From: DSWT01 sp035420085
GTDB lineage: Bacteria; Chloroflexota; Anaerolineae; B4-G1; SLSP01
Direction of reading: 5' to 3'
Assembly: GCA_035420085.1 (NCBI GenBank)
Contig: DAOLUH010000012.1
Coordinates: 1-64,000, forward strand
Length of the DNA stretch: 64,000 nt
The translations under genes were made by a program, and so were the position numbers. Of this stretch, positions 1-9,038 are shown piece by piece. How positions within the stretch are numbered: the first letter of the stretch is position 1; the number at the start of each line of letters is the position of its first letter. The notes under the pieces are model-generated. The model saw only the letters and a program-made list of their open reading frames with translations. It was not told the DNA's origin and did not search any database.

Positions 1-810
1 CCCTGGGGATGGGAGCGCGCCTACTTCCGCGAGAGCGACCGCATCACCGTGGCGCACACGGATTTGGGCGACATCGGCATGATGATCTGCTGGGATGTGG
101 CGCATACCGAACTATGGCGGCGATATGCCGGATATGTGGACCTCATGCTGATCGCCAGTTTCCCGCCGGACGTACTCAATCCGGTCTACCATTTCCCTAA
201 CGGCGTACAAGTGCCAGTGGATGAAATGGGGCCGCTTTTCCGCCGCATGAAAGACATCGTGCCGAAGGTCTTCGGTGCGACGATCGACCAACAAACTGCG
301 TGGCTCGGTGTCCCGGCGGTCAACACCGTGGGCTGTGGGCAGATCACGACGGCGATTCCCAACGGGCGCGCGGCGTTCCTGGCTATTTTGCCGCTGGCGC
401 CTGGGTTGATCAAACACTTGCCTTATGCCCACCAGTTGCACGCGACTTATACCTTCGTCCCCGGTTGCAAAATCGTGGGAGCGGATGGGCGCGTGCTCGC
501 TGAACTGACTCAGGAACAGGGTGAAACCTTCACCAGCGCGGAGGTTGTGTTGCCGGAGCCGCATCCCGTTCCGCACGGGCAGCAGCCTGTTCCGCCGGTG
601 CCGCGCCCGGCCTATTGGTTCGCCGATGTGTTGATTCCCGGCCTGGTGCTTGGCGTCTATCGCCGGGGCGCGCGCCGGGTTTGGGGGCTGCGGATGGCGC
701 CGGTTCGCCCGGCCACGCGACGCTGGCTATTGGCGCTGGGCGCAGTCGCGCTGGTCAACTACCTGGTAGGCTGGCAGCGCGGGCGACGAGCGCGACGTCG
801 CAGTGCCTGA
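1..810 (+). CDS. Nitrilase/carbon-nitrogen hydrolase family protein (5' truncated)
   Basis: The reading frame is open from base 1, so the start lies before the window. It matches the C-N hydrolase superfamily, which cleaves non-peptide C-N bonds with a Glu-Lys-Cys triad. The Cys elbow is visible as 'MMICWDVAHTELWR', with the likely nucleophile Cys at bases 88-90; the Glu and Lys would be in the missing part or are not certain. After the core, a Pro-rich stretch and a hydrophobic segment near the C-terminus ('WLLALGAVALVNYLVGW') followed by an Arg-rich end suggest a C-terminal membrane anchor, which is uncommon for the family. The substrate cannot be told. It is followed 17 bases later by a same-strand gene. 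Confidence 0.8.
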   Translation, partial: PWGWERAYFRESDRITVAHTDLGDIGMMICWDVAHTELWRRYAGYVDLMLIASFPPDVLNPVYHFPNGVQVPVDEMGPLFRRMKDIVPKVFGATIDQQTAWLGVPAVNTVGCGQITTAIPNGRAAFLAILPLAPGLIKHLPYAHQLHATYTFVPGCKIVGADGRVLAELTQEQGETFTSAEVVLPEPHPVPHGQQPVPPVPRPAYWFADVLIPGLVLGVYRRGARRVWGLRMAPVRPATRRWLLALGAVALVNYLVGWQRGRRARRRSA

Positions 811-827
811 ATTGCAGGTGATCACAG

Positions 828-1283
828 ATGTCTCCTAAAACGATCTACCACCGTATGAAGGCGCTCAACGCCCGCATGGTCGCCAACTATCGGTGTGGCA
901 TTGGGCCGACTCGGGTTGTGTTGTTGCTGACAACGATCGGGCGTAAGTCCGGCTTGCCGCGCGTGACGCCGCTGCAGTTCGAGAAGGTGGATGGCGCGTA
1001 CTATGTCGCCTCGGCGCGTGGGCCGGAGGCGGACTGGTTCAAGAACATTCTTGCCAATCCCAATGTTCACGTTACCATACGCAGGCGTGAATTCGATGCC
1101 CTTGCCGAACCCATAGTCGAGCCGGCACGGATTGCCCTTTTTCTCGAATTACGTCTGCGCCGCCACCCGATCATGGTTCGCCTGATTATGCATCTGTTCG
1201 ATGGGTTGCCGTTGCGGTTCACGCGCGCCGATCTGGAGGCTTTCTGCGCGCAAAAAGCGATGGTGATTTTGCGCCCGGCGTAA
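828..1283 (+). CDS. Nitroreductase/deazaflavin-dependent oxidoreductase (Ddn/DUF385-like)
   Basis: A 151-residue protein with the pattern of the F420H2- or FMN-dependent split-barrel family exemplified by mycobacterial Ddn: 'LLLTTIGRKSG' early, then 'VASARGPEADWFKNI' and 'NPNVHV'. Family members bind the deazaflavin or flavin in the split barrel and reduce quinones or nitro compounds. The start ATG at 828 lies 17 bases after the preceding stop. Length is normal for the family. Real F420 use cannot be judged without F420 biosynthesis genes, none of which is in the window. Confidence 0.8.
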   Translation: MSPKTIYHRMKALNARMVANYRCGIGPTRVVLLLTTIGRKSGLPRVTPLQFEKVDGAYYVASARGPEADWFKNILANPNVHVTIRRREFDALAEPIVEPARIALFLELRLRRHPIMVRLIMHLFDGLPLRFTRADLEAFCAQKAMVILRPA

Positions 1284-1306
1284 AGCGTGAAACGTAAAAC
1301 GTAAAT
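1284..1306. repeat. Short 'aaacgtaaa' intergenic repeat
   Basis: Two or three copies of a unit close to 'gaaacgtaaaac' fill the junction between two genes. The same unit, with inverted copies, recurs at 31678-31755. Confidence 0.6.
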
Positions 1307-1338
1307 GTGAAAATTCTTTGGAGAGATGGAGAGTCCGT

Positions 1339-1812
1339 ATGCCGATCGGTTGGCTAATCCCGTTGCTGGTTCTGTTGCCCAATGCGTTGATGGTCCGTTT
1401 TCCGCCCAGAGATAAACCGCAGGATGCGCCCGATGCGCCGCGCCCGCTTATCCGATTGTTGGAAGTGCTGGAGCGTCTGGGGCAAGTGGGCGTTTTTGTA
1501 ATCCCCTGCTTTTACCGGGTTCGAGTTCAGGGAGTGGTCGCAGTTGTCAGCCTTGTCGTGATGGCGTTGGCGCTTGGCTGCTACTATGCCGGCTGGCTCC
1601 GCTATGTCCGGCAGGGTTGCCGCTATGCCTTGCTCTTCGCGCCGATGTGGGGTATACCTTTGTCGTTGGCGGTTAGCCCGGTAGTTTATTTTGCGGCGGC
1701 GGCAGCGTTGTTGCGATCCTGGCCACTGGCCATGGCGACGCTGGCATTGGCAATCGGGCATATCGCAGTCAGCGAGCGGGAGCGCCGCAAAACGGTCAAT
1801 GTGACATTGTAG
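1339..1812 (+). CDS. Small integral membrane protein, unknown function
   Basis: About 157 residues with an N-terminal hydrophobic helix ('WLIPLLVLLPNALMVRF') and three or more later hydrophobic stretches, for example 'VVAVVSLVVMALALGCYYAGWL' shortened here by position rather than quoted in full, near bases 1534-1600. I chose ATG 1339 because GGAG lies seven bases before it; a TTG at 1318 would add seven residues. I recognise no family. It lies 14 bases before the GNAT gene and may be co-transcribed with it. Confidence 0.6.
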   Translation: MPIGWLIPLLVLLPNALMVRFPPRDKPQDAPDAPRPLIRLLEVLERLGQVGVFVIPCFYRVRVQGVVAVVSLVVMALALGCYYAGWLRYVRQGCRYALLFAPMWGIPLSLAVSPVVYFAAAAALLRSWPLAMATLALAIGHIAVSERERRKTVNVTL

Positions 1813-1826
1813 GAGACGGACTGTCT

Positions 1827-2384
1827 GTGCGTATCGAAACCGAGCGTCTGTACCTGCGTCCCTATCGTGCGGGTGACGGCCCGATGTATCTGATGATGGG
1901 CCTGCGCAACCGCGCGCACTTTGCCCGTTACGAAGCAGAAAATCCGCTGACCACGCTCACCGACACGGTGGAGGCCGAGAATCTCATCCGGGATTTCATC
2001 GCCGAGTGGCAGAAGGGATCGGCCTACTTTTTGGGCGTGTTCGACAGGCAAACCGACGATTTTGTCGCGCAAATCTACATCGGCCTGACCGACCGCGCGC
2101 TCCCGGCGTATGAATTGGGCTACGTCGTGGATTGCGAGCACGAGGGGCAGGGGTATGTCACCGAGGCCGCGCGGGCGGCGCTGCGCTTTGTTTTCGAGCA
2201 TTTGCAGGCGCATCGCGTCTCTCTCCACTGCGATGAAACCAACGTCCGCAGCGCCCGGGTGGCCGAGCGCTGCGGTTTTACGTTGGAAGGTCGCATCCGC
2301 GAGGACAAGCGCGCTCCCGATGGCGGCTTCACCGATACGTTGTGTTATGGATTGCTCCGCCGTGAGTACGAATCTCATTCTTAA
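1827..2384 (+). CDS. GNAT-family N-acetyltransferase (RimJ/RimL-like)
   Basis: The opening 'IETERLYLRPYRAGD' and the later 'YVVDCEHEGQGYVTEAARAA' with 'NVRSARVAERCGFTLEGR' are the acetyl-CoA-binding and C-terminal signatures of RimJ/RimL-type acetyltransferases, which acetylate N-terminal or small-molecule amines. Start GTG 1827 follows AGGAG at 1811. The end of the gene overlaps the start of the downstream LuxR gene by about 23 bases, suggesting translational coupling. The substrate is unknown. Confidence 0.85.
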   Translation: MRIETERLYLRPYRAGDGPMYLMMGLRNRAHFARYEAENPLTTLTDTVEAENLIRDFIAEWQKGSAYFLGVFDRQTDDFVAQIYIGLTDRALPAYELGYVVDCEHEGQGYVTEAARAALRFVFEHLQAHRVSLHCDETNVRSARVAERCGFTLEGRIREDKRAPDGGFTDTLCYGLLRREYESHS

Positions 2385-5130
2385 GACGAAGCTCCACATT
2401 CCGCCGTCGCGGTCCGACGCGGCATCGCGCGCGCGGTTGACGGCGCAGTTGAACGCGGGTTGGCGGACCGGCTTCCGGCTGCTCCTCGTCTCTGCGCCGG
2501 CCGGCTATGGAAAGACGACGTTGTTGAGTGCCTGGGCGCGCGAGCAACCGGCGGCCTGGTTATCGCTGGACGAGGGCGACAATGACCCGGCGCGCTTTAC
2601 GGCGCATTTGATCGCGGCGCTCCAAACGCGGGAACCGTCCGTGGGACAGGATGTGCTGGATGCGCTGCGCGCGTTGCAACCTCCACCCTTGGAATCTTTA
2701 TATGTAGCGTTGGTGAATCAACTGGATGCTGTCGCCAGTCCGTTGGCGCTGGTGCTTGACGACTATCACCTGATCACGTCCCTGCCAATCCACCAAGCTA
2801 TGACCTTTTTGCTTGACCATTTACCCGGTCAAATGCGGGTGGTGATCGCCACCCGTTCCGATCCGCTCCTGCCGCTGGCGCGGTTGCGTGGGCGCGGTCA
2901 CCTTTTGGAATTACGCCAGGACGATCTGCGCCTGACGCCCGACGAAGCCGCGCAGTTCTTCCAAGAGACGATGGGATTGACGCTTTCCACCGACGATGTG
3001 GCGACCCTGACCGCGCGCACCGAAGGATGGGCCGCCGGTTTGCAGATGGCGGCGCTCTCCTTGCGCGGTCGTGCAGACGCCAGCGCCTTTATCCAGGAGT
3101 TCGGCGGTGGACACCGCTACATCCTCGAATACCTGCTCGAAGAGGTGTTGACCCGGCAGCCTGAAGCCATACAGACGTTCCTGATGAAAACGTCGGTGCT
3201 GGATCGGTTGAGCGGCCCATTGTGTGACGCGGTTTTAGGCGAGGACGCGCCGGGGCAGGGCAATGCGCAGGCCATTCTGGACGAGTTCGAGCGCGCCAAT
3301 CTGTTCATCATTCCGCTGGACGACGGGCGGCGTTGGTATCGCTATCACCGGCTTTTCGCGGATTTGCTGCGCCAAAGGCTGCGGCAGGTCGCCGATGCCG
3401 AGACGATTGCGGCGCTGTATCTACGGGCCAGCGCGTGGTACGAACGTGAGGGTCTGATCGCCGAAGCCGTGACGTGCGCGTTGGCGGCCCCCGATTATGA
3501 GTACGCCGCCGCCCTTGTCGAACGGCACGTGCTGCCGTTCTTCTATCGCAGCGAAACCGTGTTGGTTTACACCTGGCTCAAGGCGCTGCCTGAAGCGGTG
3601 TTGCGCGATCGTCCGCTGTTGTGCGCCGTCTATGCCAGTTGTCTGGCCATTGTGACGCCTTCGGCGGACACATATCAACAAGCTGAAACGTGGCTGAACA
3701 CGGCAGAGAAGGCGTTGGCTACCGCGCCTCCGGCAAACATCGATGAAGCCAGCGGGTTCGTCCTGAAATTCCGCGCCTATCTGGCCCGCTTTCGCGGCGC
3801 GCCGCCGGCCGAGGTGATCGCGCTTTCACGACAAGCGCTGGAACGTTTGCCGGAAGGCAACACGTGGTTCCACAGCGCGCTTTACTACAACCTGGGGGCT
3901 ACGTACTGGGACCTGGGTGACGAGGCGGCAGCGATTCAGGCATGGAAGATGTGCCGCACGGTGGGTGAGGCGTGCGGCGACCTGTTCAATGCGTTGGCCG
4001 CAGTCCATGCACTGGCGATTGTGGCCTTCCTCTATGGACAATTGCGTGAAGCCGCAGCGATATGCCGGGATGCGCTTGAGTCTATCGTCGTTCCGGCTGA
4101 ACGCCACGGACGCTCGTTGCCGATCTCGGGTGTGTTGCACGTGACGTTGGGCATCATTCACCTGTTTCGCAATGAATTGCCGGAGGCCGAGGCGGCGTTG
4201 ACGCGCGGATTGGCGCTGTTGGTGTTGACGGCTTCCACCTACACGCGGCTGGAAGGGCATTTCGCGCTGGCGCGTCTCAAACAGGCGCAGGGCGATGAAG
4301 CCGGTGCCATGGAGGTACTTCGCCAGGCCGAGCATCTGTATGCGTTGCGTGGATCGTCCGATGACCGCTTGCCGTTCTATCAGGGACCGAGCCACGTGGC
4401 TGCGTATAGGGCCAGACTGTGGGTACAACAGGCGCACTATAATCCGCAGCGCCTGGATGATGCTATACGCTGGGCGCGCGAGCGGAATTTGAAACTGGAC
4501 AGCGAACGATACAATGCGGCGCAGTTCGTTCTGGCACGCCTGATCGTCGCCCAACACCAGCGCCGCGACGAAAGGCCGCTGTTTTCACTGACCGAGTTAA
4601 GCGACTTTTTGACCCGACAACTTGGCGCCGCACAACGCTACAATGCGATTGGCTGGCAGGTCGAAGTTTTCATCCTACAAGCGCTGATTCATCACCTACG
4701 GGGCGATGCGTCGCAAGCGTTGGTGGCCTTGCAGCAGGCGCTCAGTCTGGCTGAGCCGGAAGGATATGCGCGTACTTTTTTGGACGAAGGCCCGCCGATG
4801 GCTGACTTGTTGCGTCTGGGGACTCAACGTCAAGTGTGGCGTTCCCCTCGTCTGGAGGCCTATGCTAACCGGCTATTGCGTGCTTTTCCTGATTTCGGCA
4901 ACAAGCCGTCTGTCCCTTCTCCTTCGCCTGACTTGATCGAACCCTTGAGCGAGCGTGAACTGGAAGTGTTGCGACTGATAGAAGACGGTTTCTCCAACCG
5001 CCAGATCGCTGAAGCGTTGATCGTGACCGTGGGGACGGTCAAATCGCACCTCCACAACATCTACGGCAAGTTGGGCGTCGAACGCCGCACCGAAGCGATT
5101 GCCCGCGCCAGAGACCTGCATTTGCTGTGA
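2362..5130 (+). CDS. MalT-like ATP-dependent LuxR-family transcriptional regulator
   Basis: A 922-residue STAND-type regulator. It starts with the family's usual 'LILKTKLHIPP' segment, followed by a P-loop 'SAPAGYGKTTLL', a Walker B-like 'LALVLDDYHLI', an arm with 'TRSDPLLPLARLRGRG' and 'TEGWAAGLQMAALSL', a long TPR-like helical sensor, and a C-terminal LuxR helix-turn-helix ('LSERELEVLRLIEDGFSNR' then 'VGTVKSHLHNIYGKLGV'). In MalT, ATP plus an inducer drives oligomerisation and activation. I placed the start at GTG 2362, inside the preceding gene; ATG 2347 is the alternative. No target gene is evident. The upstream frame extends to 2110 but that part overlaps the GNAT and is not conserved in character. 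Confidence 0.88.
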   Translation: MSTNLILKTKLHIPPSRSDAASRARLTAQLNAGWRTGFRLLLVSAPAGYGKTTLLSAWAREQPAAWLSLDEGDNDPARFTAHLIAALQTREPSVGQDVLDALRALQPPPLESLYVALVNQLDAVASPLALVLDDYHLITSLPIHQAMTFLLDHLPGQMRVVIATRSDPLLPLARLRGRGHLLELRQDDLRLTPDEAAQFFQETMGLTLSTDDVATLTARTEGWAAGLQMAALSLRGRADASAFIQEFGGGHRYILEYLLEEVLTRQPEAIQTFLMKTSVLDRLSGPLCDAVLGEDAPGQGNAQAILDEFERANLFIIPLDDGRRWYRYHRLFADLLRQRLRQVADAETIAALYLRASAWYEREGLIAEAVTCALAAPDYEYAAALVERHVLPFFYRSETVLVYTWLKALPEAVLRDRPLLCAVYASCLAIVTPSADTYQQAETWLNTAEKALATAPPANIDEASGFVLKFRAYLARFRGAPPAEVIALSRQALERLPEGNTWFHSALYYNLGATYWDLGDEAAAIQAWKMCRTVGEACGDLFNALAAVHALAIVAFLYGQLREAAAICRDALESIVVPAERHGRSLPISGVLHVTLGIIHLFRNELPEAEAALTRGLALLVLTASTYTRLEGHFALARLKQAQGDEAGAMEVLRQAEHLYALRGSSDDRLPFYQGPSHVAAYRARLWVQQAHYNPQRLDDAIRWARERNLKLDSERYNAAQFVLARLIVAQHQRRDERPLFSLTELSDFLTRQLGAAQRYNAIGWQVEVFILQALIHHLRGDASQALVALQQALSLAEPEGYARTFLDEGPPMADLLRLGTQRQVWRSPRLEAYANRLLRAFPDFGNKPSVPSPSPDLIEPLSERELEVLRLIEDGFSNRQIAEALIVTVGTVKSHLHNIYGKLGVERRTEAIARARDLHLL

Positions 5131-5173
5131 TTCCCTCTGTATTTACACACTCGCTTTCGACCAACAAGCTTTT

Positions 5174-5243
5174 GGACGCAGATTTTCGCAGATTCACGCA
5201 GATTCTTTTTTATATCTGCGAAAATCAGCGTGAATCTGCGTCC
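5174..5243. repeat. Inverted 'acgcagatt' repeat hairpin
   Basis: Iterated units of 'cgcagatt' on one side and their reverse complements on the other can fold into a long imperfect hairpin. It lies just after the LuxR gene and could end its transcript. A second copy of the unit is at 5711-5744. Confidence 0.75.
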
Positions 5244-5340
5244 TGACTAAAAACCACGTGAGTCTTGTCCTCGAAAATCAACCGTGCAATCTATCTTTTG
5301 ATAGATGACGCGCGCCGGGTTTGCGTGTATGATTGACATT

Positions 5341-5580
5341 ATGAGACAAAGAACGCGCAAACCAGAGGAATATCGCATCCACATCCAGGGCCATTTGGAC
5401 CCACAGTGGTCGGACTGGTTCGAGCAAATGACCTTGACCCACAACGCGGATGGCACAACGACGCTCACCGGGCTGGTGGTGGATCAGGCGGCGCTGTATG
5501 GGCTGCTGGACAAGTTACGGGATTTGGGCGTGCAGTTGATTTCGGTGCAGCCTGGCGGATTGCCGAAAGATGAAACATGA
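5341..5580 (+). CDS. Small conserved hypothetical protein (79 aa)
   Basis: The product has the pattern 'YRIHIQGHLDPQWSDWFEQM ' followed by 'GTTTLTGLVVDQAALYGLLD' and 'DLGVQLISVQP'. I know this arrangement as a small uncharacterised protein frequent in Chloroflexota and Cyanobacteria, probably an alpha-beta fold. Start ATG 5341; a TTG-like earlier start at 5305 is less likely. No function is known to me. It is convergent with the SIMPL gene. Confidence 0.75.
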   Translation: MRQRTRKPEEYRIHIQGHLDPQWSDWFEQMTLTHNADGTTTLTGLVVDQAALYGLLDKLRDLGVQLISVQPGGLPKDET

Positions 5581-5660
5581 GGATGTTACAATCATTACAG
5601 CTTCAAGCAAGATATCGCCCACGCCGGGCAAGGCGACCTGGCGAATATGAAAATTCTTAA

Positions 5661-5687
5661 GGCCTCGCCGTCATTGGCAGCGAGGCC
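5661..5687. terminator. Hairpin between convergent genes
   Basis: GGCCTCGC and GCGAGGCC form a perfect 8-bp stem with an 11-base loop between two convergent genes. The flanks are A/T-rich but lack a long T run, so it may act weakly on both strands. Confidence 0.5.
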
Positions 5688-5710
5688 ATATCACAATCTC
5701 ATCTACCCCT

Positions 5711-5744
5711 GAAAATCTGCGTGAATCTGCGGAAATCTGCGTCC
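5711..5744. repeat. 'aatctgcgt' repeat, second copy
   Basis: Three tandem versions of 'aaatctgcg' end just before the SIMPL stop codon. They are the reverse complement of the family at 5174-5243. Confidence 0.7.
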
Positions 5745-5749
5745 AGATC

Positions 5750-6514
5750 CTATTTCCCCGTCATCGCAAAACTCACCGCCACCCGCGCCGTGACGCTGAT
5801 CTGGCCCGGCGCGAGGCTGCTGTCGAAGCTGGCGTAGTCCCCGCCGACCTCCTGGATGACGTTTTGCGTCATCCCACCCCAGCGTCCCCACCACCCGCTG
5901 CCGTAGCCTGACCACCAACGATTGGCCTCTTCCTGGATGCTGCGCGGCTCGCCTAATTTCTGATCTAGCGTCGCCGCCATGGCGGTGGCCTTCTCGCGGG
6001 CGGCTTGCAGCGCCAACTCGCGCGCTTGATCGCGGTATTTGCGCAGGTCGGTGGTGCGGAACTCGATGCCGTGGACGTAATTCACGCCGGATTCCAGGAG
6101 TGCGCTGAGCAGGTCCTCGAACTTCGCCAGATCGCGCAGGGTGATGACGACCGTCTTGTGCACGAAATATCCCACGAACTCGCGCTGCGTGTAGCCGTCG
6201 TTGTAGCGCGGCTCGATGTTGAGATAATCCGTCTGCACGCATTCCGCCGGGATGCCGTACCGTTTCGCCACGGCCTGAACCTTGGTGACGATTTGGTCGT
6301 TCAGTTGTTTGGCCCTTGAAAGGTTCGTGTCCGATGTCTCAATGCCCAGAGTCAGGATCACCTCATCGGGCATGATGCGCACTTGCGCTTCCCCGTTCAC
6401 CGTAATTGTCCCGGCTTCGGCTGCGGGTTGCGGATAGTTTCCCGCTGCCCACCCGACCAACACAAAGACGGCGATCAAAATCAACACTAATAAAACGACA
6501 ACTTTCTGCTGCAT
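5750..6514 (-). CDS. SIMPL-domain (DUF541) secreted or membrane-anchored protein
   Basis: A 254-residue protein with an N-terminal hydrophobic segment ('VVLLVLILIAVFVLVGWAAG') and then the SIMPL/DUF541 pattern: 'TITVNGEAQVRIMPDEVIL', 'VQTDYLNIEPRYNDG', 'FVHKTVVITLRDLAKFEDLL' and 'AREKATAMAATLDQKLG'. Family members (for example E. coli YggE) are linked to oxidative stress, but their biochemistry is not established. A strong Shine-Dalgarno (AAGGAGGA on the minus strand) precedes the ATG at 6514. It appears to be a single-gene unit. Confidence 0.88.
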   Translation of the reverse strand: MQQKVVVLLVLILIAVFVLVGWAAGNYPQPAAEAGTITVNGEAQVRIMPDEVILTLGIETSDTNLSRAKQLNDQIVTKVQAVAKRYGIPAECVQTDYLNIEPRYNDGYTQREFVGYFVHKTVVITLRDLAKFEDLLSALLESGVNYVHGIEFRTTDLRKYRDQARELALQAAREKATAMAATLDQKLGEPRSIQEEANRWWSGYGSGWWGRWGGMTQNVIQEVGGDYASFDSSLAPGQISVTARVAVSFAMTGK

Positions 6515-6530
6515 ACGTTTCCTCCTTAAT

Positions 6531-6578
6531 AGTCTGGTAGTCGTTAGTCAGATCGTCTGATCGTCGTTAGTCAGATTG
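6531..6578. repeat. 'cgttagtcagatc' direct/inverted repeat
   Basis: Two direct copies of 'tcgttagtcagat' flank 'cgtctgatcg' in the space between two divergent genes. It is the only copy I see in the window. Confidence 0.55.
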
Positions 6579-6729
6579 CCTGCTATAAGTGCTATCTTAC
6601 TTCGTGATTGTGACAGGCTTGTGACAGGGCGCGGATACTTTGCGGATAACTGCACTCTGTTTCTTGTTCTTATCTTGTTCTGCGGTAGACTAGACGCAAC
6701 GTTCAAACTCTCTACGGTTGGAGGCTATG

Positions 6730-7848
6730 ATGATCGAACTGGCTAAATCGAAGTTGTTTACCCCCTGGACCGACCCCGAATCGGGCGTGACGAGCTACAT
6801 CCTGACGCAGAAGATTGCCCCTGTGCAGGAAGCGTTCTATTTCGTCAACGAAAGCATCACGCGCGATGGGCGCTTTTTGTGGTTCTACTGCGCGTTTCCG
6901 CCGTCGGGGACGGCGGCGCAGGGACGCACGCTCGGCGTAGTGGATTTCGCAACGCAGGAAGTGCGCCACTTCCCCGACACGCAATTCAACCACGCCTCGC
7001 CCTTCGTGGACGTCGAAACGGGAGATGTCTATTGGGGCATGGGCGACGGCGTCTGGCGGCGCGGCCCGCACCCTGGCGACGATGCCGTGCTGGTCAACCG
7101 CCTGCCGGAAGAGCTGACGCTGATGCGCCCTATCGAGCGCGTGGCGACCCACCTTACCAAATCGGCGGATGGACGCGCGTTCTTCATCGATGCCTCGGTT
7201 GGGTTGCAATTCGTTTTCGGCGCGCTGCCTGTGGATGGCAGCGATTTTGAGCTGTGGCACACCTTTCAGCGCAACTACAACCACGCGCAGTTCAGCCCGA
7301 CCGATCCCGACCTTGTCCTCTTTGCCCAGGAGAATCACCCTGACCCGATTACGGGCTTGCGCTTCAACATCGTGGATCGCCTGTGGCTCATCCGGCGCGG
7401 CGAGCAGCCTCGCCCGATTATGCCGACGCCCACACGGCTGACGCACGAGTGGTGGGACCCCGACGGACAGCATGTGTATTGCATCAAAAGCGACGTGGGC
7501 GTGTGGCGGGTGAACATCGCCACATCAGCTGTTGAAGAAATCCCCTTCGCAGGCGGGCGCTGGCACTCGCACAGCAGCGCGACGGGGCAGTATCTCATCG
7601 GCGACGCCAATCCCCGCTTCTATCGCGGCTGCCCTTCGACGGTGAACTTCCTCAACCGCGAGACGGGCAAGAGCGTGCGTCTGGTCGATAACCCGGAGAT
7701 GCCGAATTACACCGGCGCGAAGTACCACATCGATCCGCACCCGCGCTTTGGCTTTGGGGATCAGGTTGTCGTCTTCACCACCACCGTGCGCGGCGTGGTG
7801 GACGTGGCAATGGCGTACACGGCGGACTTGATCGCGCGGACATTCTAA
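6730..7848 (+). CDS. Oligogalacturonate-lyase-like beta-propeller protein
   Basis: A 372-residue protein built of short blade-like repeats with the landmarks of the oligogalacturonide lyase (PL22) family: 'NHAQFSPTDPDLVLFAQE', 'LTHEWWDPDGQHVYC', 'HSHSSATGQYLIGD' and 'YHIDPHPRFGFGDQVV'. The conserved histidines are those that hold the Mn ion in characterised members, which split short pectin fragments in the cytoplasm. No signal peptide is seen. GGAGG at 6720-6724 favours ATG 6730; 6727 is two residues... one codon upstream. A possible promoter (TTGTTC, 16 bases, TAGACT) lies at 6664-6691. Pectin use by this strain is an inference. Confidence 0.7.
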   Translation: MIELAKSKLFTPWTDPESGVTSYILTQKIAPVQEAFYFVNESITRDGRFLWFYCAFPPSGTAAQGRTLGVVDFATQEVRHFPDTQFNHASPFVDVETGDVYWGMGDGVWRRGPHPGDDAVLVNRLPEELTLMRPIERVATHLTKSADGRAFFIDASVGLQFVFGALPVDGSDFELWHTFQRNYNHAQFSPTDPDLVLFAQENHPDPITGLRFNIVDRLWLIRRGEQPRPIMPTPTRLTHEWWDPDGQHVYCIKSDVGVWRVNIATSAVEEIPFAGGRWHSHSSATGQYLIGDANPRFYRGCPSTVNFLNRETGKSVRLVDNPEMPNYTGAKYHIDPHPRFGFGDQVVVFTTTVRGVVDVAMAYTADLIARTF

Positions 7849-7857
7849 ACGTCTTGT

Positions 7858-7920
7858 CAGCAGATTAAGCAGATTTAGCAGATTAAATTAAAAAATCTGC
7901 TAAATCGGCTAAATCTGCTG
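7858..7920. repeat. 'agcagattta' inverted repeat between convergent genes
   Basis: Three units of 'agcagatt' face three reverse-complement units around an A/T spacer, giving a hairpin that could terminate both convergent genes. The last residues of the homoserine dehydrogenase ('KFYQQI') are encoded by its right edge. Confidence 0.75.
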
Positions 7921-9021
7921 ATAAAATTTTGACGGGCTGCCCAACGGCATTTGTCGCGCCAGCTTGAGAATATCGCCGAGCACCCCGGCGGCCGTGACTT
8001 CACGCCCCGCACCGGGGCCGGAAATCGCCAACGGGAGCGGCTGGTAACGGGTGGTGTACAGGGCGATGTAATTTCCCGGCCCGCGCAACGCGCCGAGCGG
8101 CCCATCGCGTTCCACGGCGGTCAGGCCAACCGTGCCACCCTCCGGTGTGACGCGCGCGACGTAGCGTAATACGTTCCCCTGCGCCTGGGCCGCTGCGACA
8201 CGGGCGGCATATGTCGCATCCAGCGTCGGTGTGGCGGCCATAAACGCCTCGATGGAAAGGCCCGCCAGCGCCTCGCTGTACAAAGGTTCGACCGTCAGGT
8301 GGTGTTCTTCCAGAGGCCAGCCGGCGGTGCGCGCCAGGATGAGGGCTTTGCGCGCCACGTCCTTGCCGCTGAGATCGTCGCGCGGGTCCGGCTCGGTGTA
8401 GCCGAGGGCGCGCGCCTGCGCCACCGCCTGCGAGTAGGGGACGCCGCGCTCCAGTTCGGCGCACAGATAGCCGAGCGTGCCGCTGACACAGCCTTCGATC
8501 AGCGTGATGGCGTCGCCGGTGTCGCGCAGATAGTGCTCCGTCTCGATGACGGGCAGGCCGGCCCCCACCGTGACTTCGTAGCGCAGGTGCGGGTGCATCA
8601 TCAGGGGAGCGGCCTCGCTCCACGGCCCGGCCAGCGGAATTTTGTTCGCCAACACCACGCCGCACCCGGCGTCGAGCGCGGCGCGCAGGGTGGGGGCGGT
8701 CTTGGGGGAGGCGGTCAGGTCGGCGAGGATCGCGCCGGGCCGCAGCACGGACGGCAACTCACTCAACGGGCGCACGCCGGGCAGCGCGGCGAGCGTGCCG
8801 CCGTCCCGCGTGGCCCCTAACGCAGCGGTGAGCGTGGCTTCGGGCAGGCCGTCAGCAGCGTAGAGCAGTCCACTCACGTCCGCCACCGCGACGGGAACCA
8901 GCCGCAGTCCGGTACGTTCTGCCACCGTCGCGCGCGTCTCCAAAATCTGGCGGAGCAGCGTCCCGCCGATGTTGCCCAAGCCGAGGAAGATTAACGGGAC
9001 TTCACGGATGTCGTTGTTCAA
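7909..9021 (-). CDS. hom: Homoserine dehydrogenase
   Basis: A 370-residue enzyme that reduces aspartate semialdehyde to homoserine on the way to threonine and methionine. It has a Rossmann start 'IFLGLGNIGGTLLRQIL', the active-site region 'GVVLANKIPLAG', the substrate-binding run 'GYTEPDPRDDLSGKDVARK' and the family C-terminus 'ISGPGAGREVTAAGVLGDIL'. There is no C-terminal ACT domain, so feedback control of the kind seen in longer enzymes is not expected. It lies 17 bases downstream of the coiled-coil gene on the same strand and may share its transcript. The last codons run into a repeat. Confidence 0.93.
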   Translation of the reverse strand: MNNDIREVPLIFLGLGNIGGTLLRQILETRATVAERTGLRLVPVAVADVSGLLYAADGLPEATLTAALGATRDGGTLAALPGVRPLSELPSVLRPGAILADLTASPKTAPTLRAALDAGCGVVLANKIPLAGPWSEAAPLMMHPHLRYEVTVGAGLPVIETEHYLRDTGDAITLIEGCVSGTLGYLCAELERGVPYSQAVAQARALGYTEPDPRDDLSGKDVARKALILARTAGWPLEEHHLTVEPLYSEALAGLSIEAFMAATPTLDATYAARVAAAQAQGNVLRYVARVTPEGGTVGLTAVERDGPLGALRGPGNYIALYTTRYQPLPLAISGPGAGREVTAAGVLGDILKLARQMPLGSPSKFYQQI

Positions 9022-9038
9022 CAGGAAACCTCCAAAAC

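Noticed and set aside
2110..2361. Upstream extension of the LuxR gene
   Set aside because: It lies wholly inside the GNAT gene, and the family's N-terminus begins at about 2362.
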